64,000 nt of DNA from Rhodanobacter sp. C03. GTDB taxonomy: Bacteria; Pseudomonadota; Gammaproteobacteria; Xanthomonadales; Rhodanobacteraceae. The stretch is taken from contig NZ_MUNT01000007.1 in assembly GCF_002001175.1 (NCBI RefSeq), positions 232,155 to 296,154 on the forward strand, written 5' to 3'. Both the position numbers and the translations under genes were made by a program. Shown piece after piece: positions 9,531-18,693 of the stretch; position 1 is the first letter of the stretch, and each line of letters begins with the position of its first letter. Below the pieces are notes generated by a model. That model was not told the DNA's origin, searched no databases, and saw only the letters and a program-made list of their open reading frames with translations.

Positions 9531-11228
9531 TCAGAAGAATTTCTGGAACTGCAGAAACACCCGCGGTCGCTTGTTGCCATCGCTGGTCACGGCCGGTCGC
9601 GTGTCGCTCCAGCCGAGAGTCAGGTCGAGCGAGAAATTGCCCGGCTTCGCCCAGTTCAGGCCCAGGCCGGGACCGCGCAGGCTGCGGACCGGGCGGCCAC
9701 CGGGTGGCGTGTACGAGCGATCGAGCCAGCCGCGCGAGGCGTCGTAGAACGCATAGGGCGTGATGTCCGCGCTCAGCGCATAGCGGTATTCGAGGTTGGC
9801 GATGATGCCCTGATTCACCAGCACCTCGCCCTGCGGATAGGCACGCACGGCATCGTGGCCGCCGAGCGATAGCTGCTCGGACGCGTCCAGGTTGCCGCTG
9901 CTCAACTGGCCGCCGATGCCGAGGAACAGCGTCTGCTTCGGCGCCAGCGCCTGCAACCGGGAGAACTGGAAGGTGAGCTTGGTGAAGCTGCCTTCGGTGT
10001 GGCTGCCGTAGATGCTCTGGTCGTAGGCGCGCGCGGCCGGGTCGCGGATGTGCAGGTCGCCCACATACAGCACGCCGTTGCTGCTGAAATAACCGCCGCC
10101 ACCGAAGTCGTCGCGACGTTCCCACGCCCAGCCAAGTCCCACGCCGTGCACCTGCTTGTGCGAGCTGTAATCCACGGCGTGCAGATTGTCGGTGAGTAGC
10201 TTCTGGTCCACGGAAAGCCGAAGGAACAGGTTCTGGTCGCGTTGGCGGATGACCGGGAAGGTCATCGATGCATCGTCGATCAGTGCGGTGCCATACGCGT
10301 CCAATGGCTGGAAGGCGCCGCCGAGGGTGTAGTCGACGCGGGCGACGCCGGCGCCGACACGGATGCCGTCGTTGCCGAGCGGCGCCTCGTAGGACAGTCG
10401 TCCGAACGTGGTGCCGCCATGTTCCGAGAACAGCGCACGCGCATCCAGGTTGTCGCCGATGCCGAACGGGCTGTTCCAGCGCAGCGAACCGCCCAAGCGC
10501 CATATGCCGGACTCGCGTGTGCCGTAGTCGTCGATGCCCACCGAGGCGGTCACCGGATGGGCACGGCTGATCTTCACATCGAGGTCGGTGGTGCCAGGCG
10601 CAACGCCCGAGCTGAGCGAGGACTGCGCCTTGATGCCGGGTATATCCGACAGCAGCAGCATGGTGCGCTCGTAGACCTTGCCGTTGAGCGGCTGCCCTGG
10701 CACCAGTGGCGCCAGCATCGCGCGGATGCGTGCTTCCTTGATCGGTGCGGTCGGATCCACCTCGACCTTCATCTCGCCGAGGCGGCCCTCGATCACGCTG
10801 ATCTCGACCACGCCGTCCTTCACTTCCTGCACCGGTACCAGCGCGGTGGCGAAGATGAAACCGGCCTTGTGATAGAGCATCGTGACCCGCTTCGCCAATT
10901 CGTCCAGATCAGCCAGCGTCACCGGCTTGCCGATATGTTCGGCAGCCAGTGCGTCGAGCTGTGTCGCGGGGAACACGCTGGCGCCGTTGAACACCACCCG
11001 GCGCAGCACGAAGCTGGCTTGTGGCGCAGTCACCGGCGGCGGCGCGGGTACGTTCTGCGGTTGCGGCAACGGTGCTGCCTGCTGGTTGTCGGCGGGAATC
11101 TGTGGCGTGGCCTGTGACTGCAGACCCTGACTGGTGGTCTGGGCAAACGCGGGCAAAGCCAATAGTCCCAACACGATCGCCAACGACAAACGTCGCGGCG
11201 GCAGCGCAATCCTCGCGAGGCATGTCAT
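9531..11228 (-). CDS. TpsB outer-membrane transporter (ShlB/FhaC/HecB family)
   Basis: Omp85-superfamily pore that secretes the downstream TpsA. The 565-aa product has a signal peptide (LLALPAFAQ), a Pro/Gln-rich linker, POTRA-type domains (FVLRRVVFNGASVFPATQL; VVEISVIEGRLGEM) and a 16-stranded-barrel-like half ending in FLQFQKFF with a terminal Phe. The conserved VRGY-type loop motif reads VRAYPQGE here. Its ATG overlaps the stop of the CHAT gene (ATGA), and tpsA starts 69 bases after its stop, so the three genes form one operon. POTRA and barrel assignment is by motif and length. Confidence 0.95.
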   Translation of the reverse strand: MTCLARIALPPRRLSLAIVLGLLALPAFAQTTSQGLQSQATPQIPADNQQAAPLPQPQNVPAPPPVTAPQASFVLRRVVFNGASVFPATQLDALAAEHIGKPVTLADLDELAKRVTMLYHKAGFIFATALVPVQEVKDGVVEISVIEGRLGEMKVEVDPTAPIKEARIRAMLAPLVPGQPLNGKVYERTMLLLSDIPGIKAQSSLSSGVAPGTTDLDVKISRAHPVTASVGIDDYGTRESGIWRLGGSLRWNSPFGIGDNLDARALFSEHGGTTFGRLSYEAPLGNDGIRVGAGVARVDYTLGGAFQPLDAYGTALIDDASMTFPVIRQRDQNLFLRLSVDQKLLTDNLHAVDYSSHKQVHGVGLGWAWERRDDFGGGGYFSSNGVLYVGDLHIRDPAARAYDQSIYGSHTEGSFTKLTFQFSRLQALAPKQTLFLGIGGQLSSGNLDASEQLSLGGHDAVRAYPQGEVLVNQGIIANLEYRYALSADITPYAFYDASRGWLDRSYTPPGGRPVRSLRGPGLGLNWAKPGNFSLDLTLGWSDTRPAVTSDGNKRPRVFLQFQKFF

Positions 11229-13357
11229 GGCTTGGCTCCCACGGTGAGGCGCCAGTCACCGATGACATCGAACGGCGCCCAGAAGAACGGATGATCCATG
11301 CCCTTGGTATGCAGCACGGCCAGTTGCGCGCGCTGCATGGCCACCTGCACGTCGCTGCCCTTGGCCAGTTCGCCGTACAACGTGGACATCAGCAGCTTGG
11401 TGGCGTCGTCGGAGACCGGCCACAGCGAGACGATCAGGCCGGAACTGCCGGCGGACAGGAACGAGCGGGTGAAGCCGAGCACCTCGTCGCCATCGGCGAC
11501 GCGACCCAGTCCCGACTCGCAGGCCGACAACGTCACCAGCGAGACCTTGTCGAGATTCAGTCCGAGCACTTCGTGTGCTTCGAGGAAATCGACCTTGCCG
11601 TTTTCATTGGCAAGCAGGATGCGCGAGTACAGCGGATCGATGGTATCGGCTTGCGCATGCGCGGCGACGTGGATCAGCGAGGTCTTGCCGGCGCTGGCCT
11701 CGAAGCGGCTCTTGGTCGCCTGGTCGTGCAGGAACAGTTGCGTGCCCGGGAATGCGGCCGCGAGCGCCTTCACCTCGGCCTCGGAACCGGGCAGTGCGTA
11801 TTGCGGCGCCACGTCCGGATTGCCGAACGCGGTCAGCGAACCGTTCATCACGGTGCCGCGCCGGATCAGCTGCATCGCGATGCTGATCGATGGCGTCACC
11901 GAGATCGGGTGTTGCTCGATCAGGTAATGGCCGTCCACGCGCAAGGCTTGAAACGGCAGATAGTGCAGCGGCCCGTGTGGCACCACGATCAGGCGAGCAT
12001 TCAGCGGCAGGTTCAACGGCTTGATCAGCAGTTCACCGAGTTGTTCGGCGGCCCCTACCGCGCTGCGTCGGCCCGCGATGATCGACTGGCGGAACGCATC
12101 GACCAGCCGGATCAGGTCCTTGTGTGGAATCGGATAGCTCTGCTCACGCAGGCCGTCGTCGCCGACCACCCAGACCAGCAGGCGGTCGGGCAGCGAATGG
12201 AACTCGACCACCCGTTCGTCGGCATGCAGCTGTTTCTGCAACTCGGCCACCGGAATGGTGGACGCCACGCCCGGGGCGAGTTTGGCGCGGTCGCGCACCT
12301 CGTCCAGCAACGCGCGCGAGCGGCTACGCTCGGACAGGTCGAACGCTGTCGCGCTGTCGCCCATTTGCGAGTACAGATCGATTGCTTGCGCGAAGACGCT
12401 CTGCACATCGGAGAACAGGCCGATCTTGAATTCCTCGCTGCGGAATTGCGCGCGGACCTGATCCAGCCCGTCCAGCGCCTGGGTCCAGGTCGCCGCCGCC
12501 TGTGCCTTGTCGCCCATCGCCAGCTGGCTGCGCGCGATGCCGTCCTCGGCCCAGAAGCGCTGGTAGCCGCCGTCGTCGCCGCTGGCCGAGTGTTCCAGTT
12601 CGCGATAAAGCACCAGCGCGTCGGCCGGCTTCTTCTCGGCCAGCAGCAGCTTGGCCTCGGTACGTTTCAGTTCGGTCGACAGCAGCGTGTCGGTCGCGGC
12701 GATCTTCAAGCTGCCCAGTTCGGTACGCGCACTGGCCAGGTCGCCTGATCCAATCAGCGCGTTGACCAGCGACAGCTGCACCAGTGGACGGTAATGATCC
12801 GAACTGCCCGGTAGCGCCAGCCGGTATTCGGCGATCGCGCCGTTGTAGTCGCCCTGGCGCGCGGCCGCATCGCCGAGCACCTTGTGTGCGGGGCCGACGA
12901 TCTGGGTCGGATCCTTCACGGTCTGCTTGAGTGCGGCGTTGGCGAAGGCGACCGCCTTGTCGTAGTCGCCGCCGTAACCGTAGACGATCGCCAGGTCGCG
13001 GTAGGCGCGCGCCAGCAGTTCGCTGTCCTTGCTTTGCTGGGCGAGATACAGCGCCTGGCTCGCCGCGCGCACGCTTTGGCGCAACTCGCCCTTTTCGGAA
13101 AGCGCAACCGCCAGGCTGCAATATTGATAGCCGTCCATCTTCAGCGGACTGGCGCCATACAGCAGGGCGCCATCGGCGCTCAGCGCCAGCGCGGTATCGG
13201 CATCGTCCATGCGCGCCTGCGCGTTGAGCGCGGTCGAAGTATCGATGGCGGCCGCATCGTGACTGCGCAGGGCCGGCAGATCCTGGGCGGCGAGGTTGCC
13301 GGCAAGAATCGTGATGATCGCGGTGGCTAGCCGGATCAGGATGAGCTGTGCGCGCAC
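11225..13357 (-). CDS. Exported TPR-CHAT domain protein, TPS-linked
   Basis: The 710-aa protein has an N-terminal signal-like segment, a helical TPR region (about residues 80-400) and a C-terminal CHAT domain, a caspase-like clan CD peptidase fold. The catalytic pair is intact: His567 in VAAHAQ and Cys613 in LSACESGLG, followed by TRSFLSAGSSGLIVSLWPV. The start is GTG at 13357, supported by GGGAGGG just upstream. The gene leads the operon CHAT-tpsB-tpsA and overlaps tpsB by four bases. CHAT proteins accompany two-partner systems in other bacteria; whether this one processes TpsA, senses the pore or acts separately is not shown by sequence. Confidence 0.9.
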   Translation of the reverse strand: MRAQLILIRLATAIITILAGNLAAQDLPALRSHDAAAIDTSTALNAQARMDDADTALALSADGALLYGASPLKMDGYQYCSLAVALSEKGELRQSVRAASQALYLAQQSKDSELLARAYRDLAIVYGYGGDYDKAVAFANAALKQTVKDPTQIVGPAHKVLGDAAARQGDYNGAIAEYRLALPGSSDHYRPLVQLSLVNALIGSGDLASARTELGSLKIAATDTLLSTELKRTEAKLLLAEKKPADALVLYRELEHSASGDDGGYQRFWAEDGIARSQLAMGDKAQAAATWTQALDGLDQVRAQFRSEEFKIGLFSDVQSVFAQAIDLYSQMGDSATAFDLSERSRSRALLDEVRDRAKLAPGVASTIPVAELQKQLHADERVVEFHSLPDRLLVWVVGDDGLREQSYPIPHKDLIRLVDAFRQSIIAGRRSAVGAAEQLGELLIKPLNLPLNARLIVVPHGPLHYLPFQALRVDGHYLIEQHPISVTPSISIAMQLIRRGTVMNGSLTAFGNPDVAPQYALPGSEAEVKALAAAFPGTQLFLHDQATKSRFEASAGKTSLIHVAAHAQADTIDPLYSRILLANENGKVDFLEAHEVLGLNLDKVSLVTLSACESGLGRVADGDEVLGFTRSFLSAGSSGLIVSLWPVSDDATKLLMSTLYGELAKGSDVQVAMQRAQLAVLHTKGMDHPFFWAPFDVIGDWRLTVGAKP

Positions 13358-13511
13358 GTGGTGTCCCTCCCAACTTGCGAGTCGGCCACGTGATGCGGCG
13401 GGCTCCTGACGTTTCGGCAGTCTAGGCAGCCACGACAGCGCGGCCTATTCCCAGTAGGGCATAGCTCATTCGGATGACAGCTGCCTTTGCTGGCTGCGGC
13501 AGCGATGGCGC

Positions 13512-14945
13512 TCAGCGCATGAGCGGCAGCGCGCGACGGGCGTCGGCGCTGCCATGACGCTCGATCGCCATCATGTCGGGCAGTTCGAACCAGAAGGTGC
13601 TCCCGCGCCCGGGTTCCGAACGCAGACCGATCTGCGTGCCCAGCACTTGCGCCAGGCGCGCCGCGATCGCGAGTCCCAGCCCATAGCCGTCGCGGCGATC
13701 GCCGTCGCCATGCAACTGCACGAATTCCTCGAAGATGCGCTGCTGATGGATCGCCGCGATGCCCACGCCGTTGTCGCGCACCTCGATGCGCACGCCATGG
13801 CGCCGCCAGCGCGCGGCGACCAGTACGCGCCCATGCGCGCCGCTGCATGCGATCGCGTTGCTGACCAGTTGTCGCAACAGGGCCGCAGTCAGTTCGACAT
13901 CGCCGTGCAGGTGATGGTGACTCACGCGCCAGATCAGGCTGACGTTGTGCTGCCGTGCATCGTCGAGCTGCCAACTGCGATCATGCAGAAACAGATCAGC
14001 CACGCCGAACGGGGCCGACGCGACTTCCACCACGCCGGCATCCAGTTGCGATATTTCAAGCAGAGCGTCAAGCAGTTTGGTCATCACGCCGATGCTGGTG
14101 TGCATCTGTGCCAGCAGCGCCTGCTGCTCTGCGTCGATGCCCGGATGCAGGCTGGCGGTGATCAGCTGCATCGCCTGCAAGGGCTGCCGGAAGTGGTGGC
14201 CGACCAGCGCCATGAACTGCGTCTTGCTGCGCGAAGCCGCCTGGCTCTGGCGCAACTGATCCAGTGCGTCGATCGCGGTGGCACGCTGGATTGATGTCCG
14301 GTCGAGCCGGTTCGCTGCCAGTAGTGCGGCCAGCGCGCTGGTACTCGTCTGCAGCCGGGCAAATTCCCGGTGGGCTTCATCTGTCTGGGCGATGCTGTTG
14401 GCGCCGCTGAGCAAGTCGTCCAGCGCACGTTGCATCCGCTGCAACGGCTGCAGCACGCGATAGCGCATGCTGTGCATGGCGAGCAGGGTCAGCAACACGA
14501 TGCCGAAGCTGTTGAGGGCGCCGTACAGCCATACCAGTCGCTGCGCGTGCCAGCGCGCCTGCGGATCGACGTGCAGGGTCAGTGTTCGGTGCCGGCCGTC
14601 GCCGACGGGTGACTCGCGCCGGTAGTCTTCCAGTGGCGCCGCGGTCGGTGCGCCGCTGTGCAACTGCACGCCATCGGTTTGCTGCAGGTCGATGCGCTGC
14701 AAGCGGTCGGCTTCGCCCATGCGCAACGCATCATCGAGCAGGCGCTGCGTTGCATGGCCGGCATCGCGATCCAGCGCGGTGGAGAGCTGCTCCAGGTGCA
14801 GCGCGATACGCATGTGCGCCATGTCGTCCATGTCGCGCAGCTGGCGGATCGTGAGCGTCGCGGTCAGCGCGAGTGCGGCAAGCGCGCACGGCAGCACCCC
14901 GTCGGCGAGCAGACGTGGCAGCAAGGCAGTCGGTCGGCGCAGCAT
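13512..14945 (-). CDS. Membrane sensor histidine kinase (orphan)
   Basis: The 477-aa product has an N-terminal membrane segment (LADGVLPCALAALALTATLT), a roughly 140-aa sensor region and a second membrane segment (LYGALNSFGIVLLTLLAM). A HAMP-like linker follows, then a HisKA box with the phospho-acceptor in VGHHFRQPL and a HATPase domain (DNGVGIA, GYGLGLAI, GRGSTFWFEL). The ATG at 14945 starts 16 codons after an alternative at 14993 and sits closer to the membrane segment. No response regulator is adjacent; the nearest candidate in the window is at 41705. The gene is separated from the CHAT operon by 154 bases. Confidence 0.9.
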   Translation of the reverse strand: MLRRPTALLPRLLADGVLPCALAALALTATLTIRQLRDMDDMAHMRIALHLEQLSTALDRDAGHATQRLLDDALRMGEADRLQRIDLQQTDGVQLHSGAPTAAPLEDYRRESPVGDGRHRTLTLHVDPQARWHAQRLVWLYGALNSFGIVLLTLLAMHSMRYRVLQPLQRMQRALDDLLSGANSIAQTDEAHREFARLQTSTSALAALLAANRLDRTSIQRATAIDALDQLRQSQAASRSKTQFMALVGHHFRQPLQAMQLITASLHPGIDAEQQALLAQMHTSIGVMTKLLDALLEISQLDAGVVEVASAPFGVADLFLHDRSWQLDDARQHNVSLIWRVSHHHLHGDVELTAALLRQLVSNAIACSGAHGRVLVAARWRRHGVRIEVRDNGVGIAAIHQQRIFEEFVQLHGDGDRRDGYGLGLAIAARLAQVLGTQIGLRSEPGRGSTFWFELPDMMAIERHGSADARRALPLMR

Positions 14946-15296
14946 GACCTTAGCGTTGCCGTGTGGCCGGTGCCGCGGGGGCACCAGGGGCATTCCGGCC
15001 GGGACAGGTGGCCACGGAGTGATGTTGTCGTTGCATGGGAGTCATGGCAAAGGTCGATATCGGGTCGATTCGTAGTGCGATGCACAATCTCCTTATGCCT
15101 TGTGCGCAGCGGCTTCCATGGCCGCGACACATGCACTCTAGAAAATTCGAGTAGCCGATTCGATACGCAGTTCGGCATAGCAACATGCGGCATAGAGCGA
15201 ATTGCATATCGAAAAAATGCGGTGCCCTGCACACACTGCGGGATATCGAATACCAGCCACCGCTGCGCCCTCGTGCGCGAAGACCGGAGAGTTCCC
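14946..15296. other. Divergent intergenic region, 351 bases
   Basis: It lies between the minus-strand kinase and the plus-strand OmpA-like gene, so it must hold both promoters. ATATCGA/GATATCG-like words recur near 15056, 15206 and 15242, and an A-run follows the second. No confident -35/-10 pair, terminator or small gene was recognised. Confidence 0.5.
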
Positions 15297-15890
15297 ATGA
15301 ACGCCATTCGTCCGCTGTCCTGCCTCGCCGCCGCCCTGCTGCTGGTCGCCACCTGCGCCGTGGCACAGGATGCCGGCTCGGCACCGCCGTCCTCGAATGC
15401 TTCGGATACGCCGTCGGTGAAGTCGATCGTCGATCAGCTGAAGGTCAAGGACGATGACTCGGTCAACACCGGCGCCACCCGCTCGCTGCGCCTTGGTGGC
15501 GCGGAAGCTGCCGGCAAGGTGGCTGATGAGCCGGTGGCCCCGCCACCGCCGGCCTCGATCTCGATGCAGATCCAGTTCGCGTTCAACTCCGACCGCATCG
15601 AAGGCGCCTCCGCCACCACCATGAGCAATCTGGCCACCGCGTTGGGTTCGGACGAACTGAAGGGGCGCACGTTCCAGGTCATCGGTCATACCGATGGCGT
15701 GGGCTCAGCGGGTTACAACATGCATCTGTCGCAGATGCGCGCCGCCTCGGTGAAGCGTTTCCTCACCGAACATGGTGTGGCTGCCGACCGGCTCAGCGCC
15801 AGCGGCAAGGGCGCCAGCGAATTGCTCAACAAGGCCGATCCGACCGCGGCCGAGAATCGTCGCGTCGAAATCGTCGCCAGCGGCGGCTGA
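15297..15890 (+). CDS. OmpA-family C-terminal domain protein
   Basis: Probable periplasmic or outer-membrane peptidoglycan-binding protein of 197 aa. It has a signal peptide (LAAALLLVATCAVAQ), a Ser/Asp-rich linker and an OmpA-like domain (MQIQFAFNSDRIEG, FQVIGHTDGVGSAGYNMHLS, ending ENRRVEIVA). The ATG at 15297 follows CCGGAGAG; the longer open frame upstream lacks support. The next gene, a PAAR-like protein, starts ten bases downstream, so the two are probably co-transcribed and may serve the nearby VgrG module. No barrel domain and no lipobox were seen. Confidence 0.88.
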   Translation: MNAIRPLSCLAAALLLVATCAVAQDAGSAPPSSNASDTPSVKSIVDQLKVKDDDSVNTGATRSLRLGGAEAAGKVADEPVAPPPPASISMQIQFAFNSDRIEGASATTMSNLATALGSDELKGRTFQVIGHTDGVGSAGYNMHLSQMRAASVKRFLTEHGVAADRLSASGKGASELLNKADPTAAENRRVEIVASGG

Positions 15891-15900
15891 GGACACGCTC

Positions 15901-16290
15901 ATGCCGATGCATGTGGTCAACGGCGCCACCCTGATGTGCAGTTTCGGTGTGGCGCCATCGAGCCTGGTGGTGCTGCCGGTGAACAGGATGCTCTCCGGTA
16001 ATCAGCCGGCGGCGACGATCATGGATCACATCCCGATGACCAACATCATGCCGTTCGGCATGTGCATGTCACCGAGCAATCCACAGGTGGCCGCCGCGAC
16101 CACGGCTGCGCTGGGGGTGCTGACGCCGCAACCGTGCATCCCTGCCACCACGTCGCCGTGGGTTGCTGGAACGCCGACGGTGCTGCTGGGCAACCAGCCT
16201 TGTCTGGACAACACGCATACCTGCATGTGCATGTGGGGCGGCGTGGTGACGGTCAGCGTGCCGGGCCAGATGACGGAACAGATTCCCTGA
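15901..16290 (+). CDS. DUF4280-type PAAR-like protein
   Basis: The 129-aa protein matches PAAR-like proteins of the DUF4280 group, thought to cap spike complexes in contractile injection systems. Visible signatures are MHVVNGATLMCSFGVAPSSL at the N-terminus, regularly spaced Cys and Met residues (NIMPFGMCMSP, PCIPATT, HTCMCMW) and repeated Gly-rich turns. It lacks an effector extension. It lies head-to-tail with the OmpA-like gene and convergent to the VgrG module, so a role as tip for that VgrG is plausible but inferred. Confidence 0.8.
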   Translation: MPMHVVNGATLMCSFGVAPSSLVVLPVNRMLSGNQPAATIMDHIPMTNIMPFGMCMSPSNPQVAAATTAALGVLTPQPCIPATTSPWVAGTPTVLLGNQPCLDNTHTCMCMWGGVVTVSVPGQMTEQIP

Positions 16291-16292
16291 GT

Positions 16293-16338
16293 ACGCTGCC
16301 GCAGACCGGAATGCTCCAGCGCATCGATCCGGCAGCGT
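16293..16338. terminator. Inverted repeat between convergent genes
   Basis: ACGCTGCCG (16293-16301) pairs perfectly with CGGCAGCGT (16330-16338) across a 28-base loop in the 140-base gap between the convergent DUF4280 gene and the 322-aa gene. The loop is long and there is no clear T-run, so a terminator role is tentative. Confidence 0.3.
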
Positions 16339-16430
16339 GAGTTGTCCTTGTATCGTGTGACCTCATGGGTTTTCGCGGAAATCACGCCTTGGGATGCCAG
16401 GATGTCGATCCGCATTCGATTCCGGTCGAT

Positions 16431-17399
16431 TCAGTGAACTGCGGGATACGTCGCCCGTATCTGCCGGTACTGTTCTTCCAGTTCGGCCGGCAACGGCTTC
16501 ATCGCTGCCCGTTGATTCAACGCTTCGATCACAAGTTTCTCCATCGGCAGGCGTTCTTGCCGTTCTTCGCTCTGTCCGGTGTATCGCAGGAGAAGCTTCA
16601 GCTGCAATAGCTGCTGCAGTGACGATCGCGGGTTTTGCTCGGCAACGAATTCGCGGCACAGAAACCGCACAGGGTCGGTTTGAGGCGCGGCGAGCCCTTC
16701 ATGCGTGATGGCGAACACCACGATGCCGAAGATGAAACCACGCAGATCTACGCTTGTGATCGGATCCTTGAGCAACGACTCCAGTGCCGGAGCCAGTGAA
16801 TTCCACGGAGTCTTATGCTGAAGCAGTACGCGTAGTGCCGCCTCGCGCGCCTTGTCGCTGCGGCTGGTGCGAAGATAGTCCAGCCACGCGGCCGACTGCC
16901 CAGCCCCTGGGACCTCCTGCAATCGAACAATATCGCCAAGCAGGATAACGAGTGCCCCCGCATCCTCGCCTGCCGGCAACACGGTGGCCGGTTTCCCGGT
17001 GGATCCTTGCAGAAACAGCACGGCAGTCTGGCCGGGTACCAGGTCGCCGTAATCAGCTTGCCAATACGGGATATCCGGATTGGAAGGCACCATTGACGAG
17101 TGCTCTACACGTGTAAAAGTCAAAATTGTGGTGGTCGCAGCCCCCTTGATGACATGCAGTTGTTCGATCTGGGCGGAAACGGTCCAGATCAGTGGAATAG
17201 GTTCAAGGCCGGCGGATGACGAAGTGACGACTCGGTTGTAGTGCGTGATTTTGCCGGCAACAATCAGCGGAGACCTGGCAGCCAGCGATTCGATGCCCGA
17301 CTGGTAGATCTGATCTGCGCCGGTTCCGGCGAACGCGGTCATGGCCATTGTTCCTCCAGCAAGGACTGCAAATATGGAACCTGAATTCACGGGGATCAT
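16431..17399 (-). CDS. Exported protein of unknown function, candidate immunity protein
   Basis: The 322-aa product is not recognised. It has a clear signal peptide (FAVLAGGTMAMTAFAG) and a beta-rich N-terminal half (PLIVAGKITHYNRVV, QIEQLHVIKGAATTTILTF). The middle contains GQTAVLFLQGSTGKP, and the C-terminal half is helical and Arg/Gln/Leu-rich (NPRSSLQQLLQLKLLLRY). Its ATG overlaps the stop of the preceding 369-aa gene (ATGA), so the two are translationally coupled. Export plus coupling to a signal-less neighbour in a VgrG cluster fits a periplasmic immunity protein. That role is inference; an accessory lipoprotein-like factor is also possible. Confidence 0.72.
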   Translation of the reverse strand: MIPVNSGSIFAVLAGGTMAMTAFAGTGADQIYQSGIESLAARSPLIVAGKITHYNRVVTSSSAGLEPIPLIWTVSAQIEQLHVIKGAATTTILTFTRVEHSSMVPSNPDIPYWQADYGDLVPGQTAVLFLQGSTGKPATVLPAGEDAGALVILLGDIVRLQEVPGAGQSAAWLDYLRTSRSDKAREAALRVLLQHKTPWNSLAPALESLLKDPITSVDLRGFIFGIVVFAITHEGLAAPQTDPVRFLCREFVAEQNPRSSLQQLLQLKLLLRYTGQSEERQERLPMEKLVIEALNQRAAMKPLPAELEEQYRQIRATYPAVH

Positions 17400-18505
17400 A
17401 TGCCTGGCGCTGCATTCGTGTTGACGGTGTGATTGACGTTGGGGTAGGGGTCGGCAAGATTCGGTGTGCCGCCGCCTTTGCCGATGCCAACCGGACCTAT
17501 GGTGGGGTTTTGTGAGAACGGCGTGCAGCGGTTGCCCACCGGCTGTGTCGTGTCGACAGCAACGTTGAGCTGCATCGACCATTCGAAGTTGCGCAGGAAC
17601 ACAAACGACGTCGCCTTGTCGTGCACGGCCCATTCGATGTTCTGCACTACAAGCCAGACCTTGAAACCATCGGAGAAGAACATCTGTCGCAGCTGCCGAT
17701 TGATCGGTGGAGGTGGGGCAGGCGCGCCGCCGCGCGGGTCGACCCAGTCAGTGGATTGATTGGGGCTGTCCTCATGATGGACGGTTTGTCGGTCGCCATC
17801 TCCGGTAAATGGCGTTACCCCTTCATAAAACGGCTTGGGTCCGTTGATCTGGTCGCGGATGGGCAAAACGACCGTTATCTCGATCAAGGTGTGGGTATAG
17901 CGCATGCGTCGATCATTGGTGAGCACGGTCTGCAGGAATCCGACCTGGTGGTTTTGCGCGCAATCGGTTTTTCTCGGGCAAGACGCATCGAGCTTGATCT
18001 TTACCTTGGGATCTGTGGACATGGTGGCGATACCTGGCGCATTGCCCAGGTCCACGCCGAGCGCGGCTTCGTTAGCCTGGGTAACGCCACCGGTGACGGT
18101 GGTGTCGGTCACTTCAAAATCGATGCCGTGGATCGGCACAGGTTTGGAATCGCTTGCGGTACCGTTTGGATGGGTATAAGTGACGGAGACTGAAGCCGTC
18201 TTGGCGGGAATCTTGCCGGTGGCATCGTCAGGCTTGAAGCTGCGCAAATTCACGGTATCGCCAGTGCTCACCGGATTTCCCGTGCCATCCACCAGTGCCG
18301 CGTCACCACCTGACACGGTCCAACTGAAGGTGCCCCCAGATGGAGTGCCGACTGCGGTAATTGCCAACGGATGTCCCGGGCAGGCTACTGCCGCCGACAG
18401 GGTGATTACCACCTTGACCTGCAACGGACACGGCGCCTTGCTGCCCGGCGCGCAACTGCTCGCGCCGCTGGCGCTGGGAGATGGTGTCTTGTCGCCCCAA
18501 CACAT
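17396..18505 (-). CDS. VgrG-cluster protein with Cys-tag and Ig-like domain, candidate T6SS effector
   Basis: The 369-aa protein has no signal peptide and no known enzymatic motif. Residues 13-29 read SGASSCAPGSKAPCPLQ and align residue for residue with residues 13-29 of the 421-aa protein encoded at 19448. Residues of about 32-125 look like an Ig/PKD-type beta domain (GTFSWTVSGGDAALVDG, SVSVTYTHPNG). The C-terminal part has FSDGFKVWLVVQNIEWAV and a Gly/Pro/Asn-rich end. The ATG has GGGAG upstream. The gene overlaps the downstream exported-protein gene. Position and pairing suggest VgrG cargo with its own immunity gene; this is inference. Confidence 0.7.
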   Translation of the reverse strand: MCWGDKTPSPSASGASSCAPGSKAPCPLQVKVVITLSAAVACPGHPLAITAVGTPSGGTFSWTVSGGDAALVDGTGNPVSTGDTVNLRSFKPDDATGKIPAKTASVSVTYTHPNGTASDSKPVPIHGIDFEVTDTTVTGGVTQANEAALGVDLGNAPGIATMSTDPKVKIKLDASCPRKTDCAQNHQVGFLQTVLTNDRRMRYTHTLIEITVVLPIRDQINGPKPFYEGVTPFTGDGDRQTVHHEDSPNQSTDWVDPRGGAPAPPPPINRQLRQMFFSDGFKVWLVVQNIEWAVHDKATSFVFLRNFEWSMQLNVAVDTTQPVGNRCTPFSQNPTIGPVGIGKGGGTPNLADPYPNVNHTVNTNAAPGI

Positions 18506-18693
18506 TGCACAACGCTCCCGATGGCATCGCGCCGGATCACACGCTTCGCTACTGCCAAGTGCAGCTCAAGCGCACCGACGATATGACTATCTTGTGGCTT
18601 TGGCCCGGTACTGCCTATGTGCGTGAAGGATTAGGCCGCGTGGTCTAAGCCCAGCCAACGGCAATCCTCCGCGCATGTCCGGATAGGTGCAGT

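Noticed and set aside
7635..9872. 745-aa open frame antisense to tpsA
   Set aside because: The repetitive Gly/Asn/Val composition of the TpsA strand leaves the opposite strand open; the translation is His/Arg/Asp-rich low-complexity sequence without family features.
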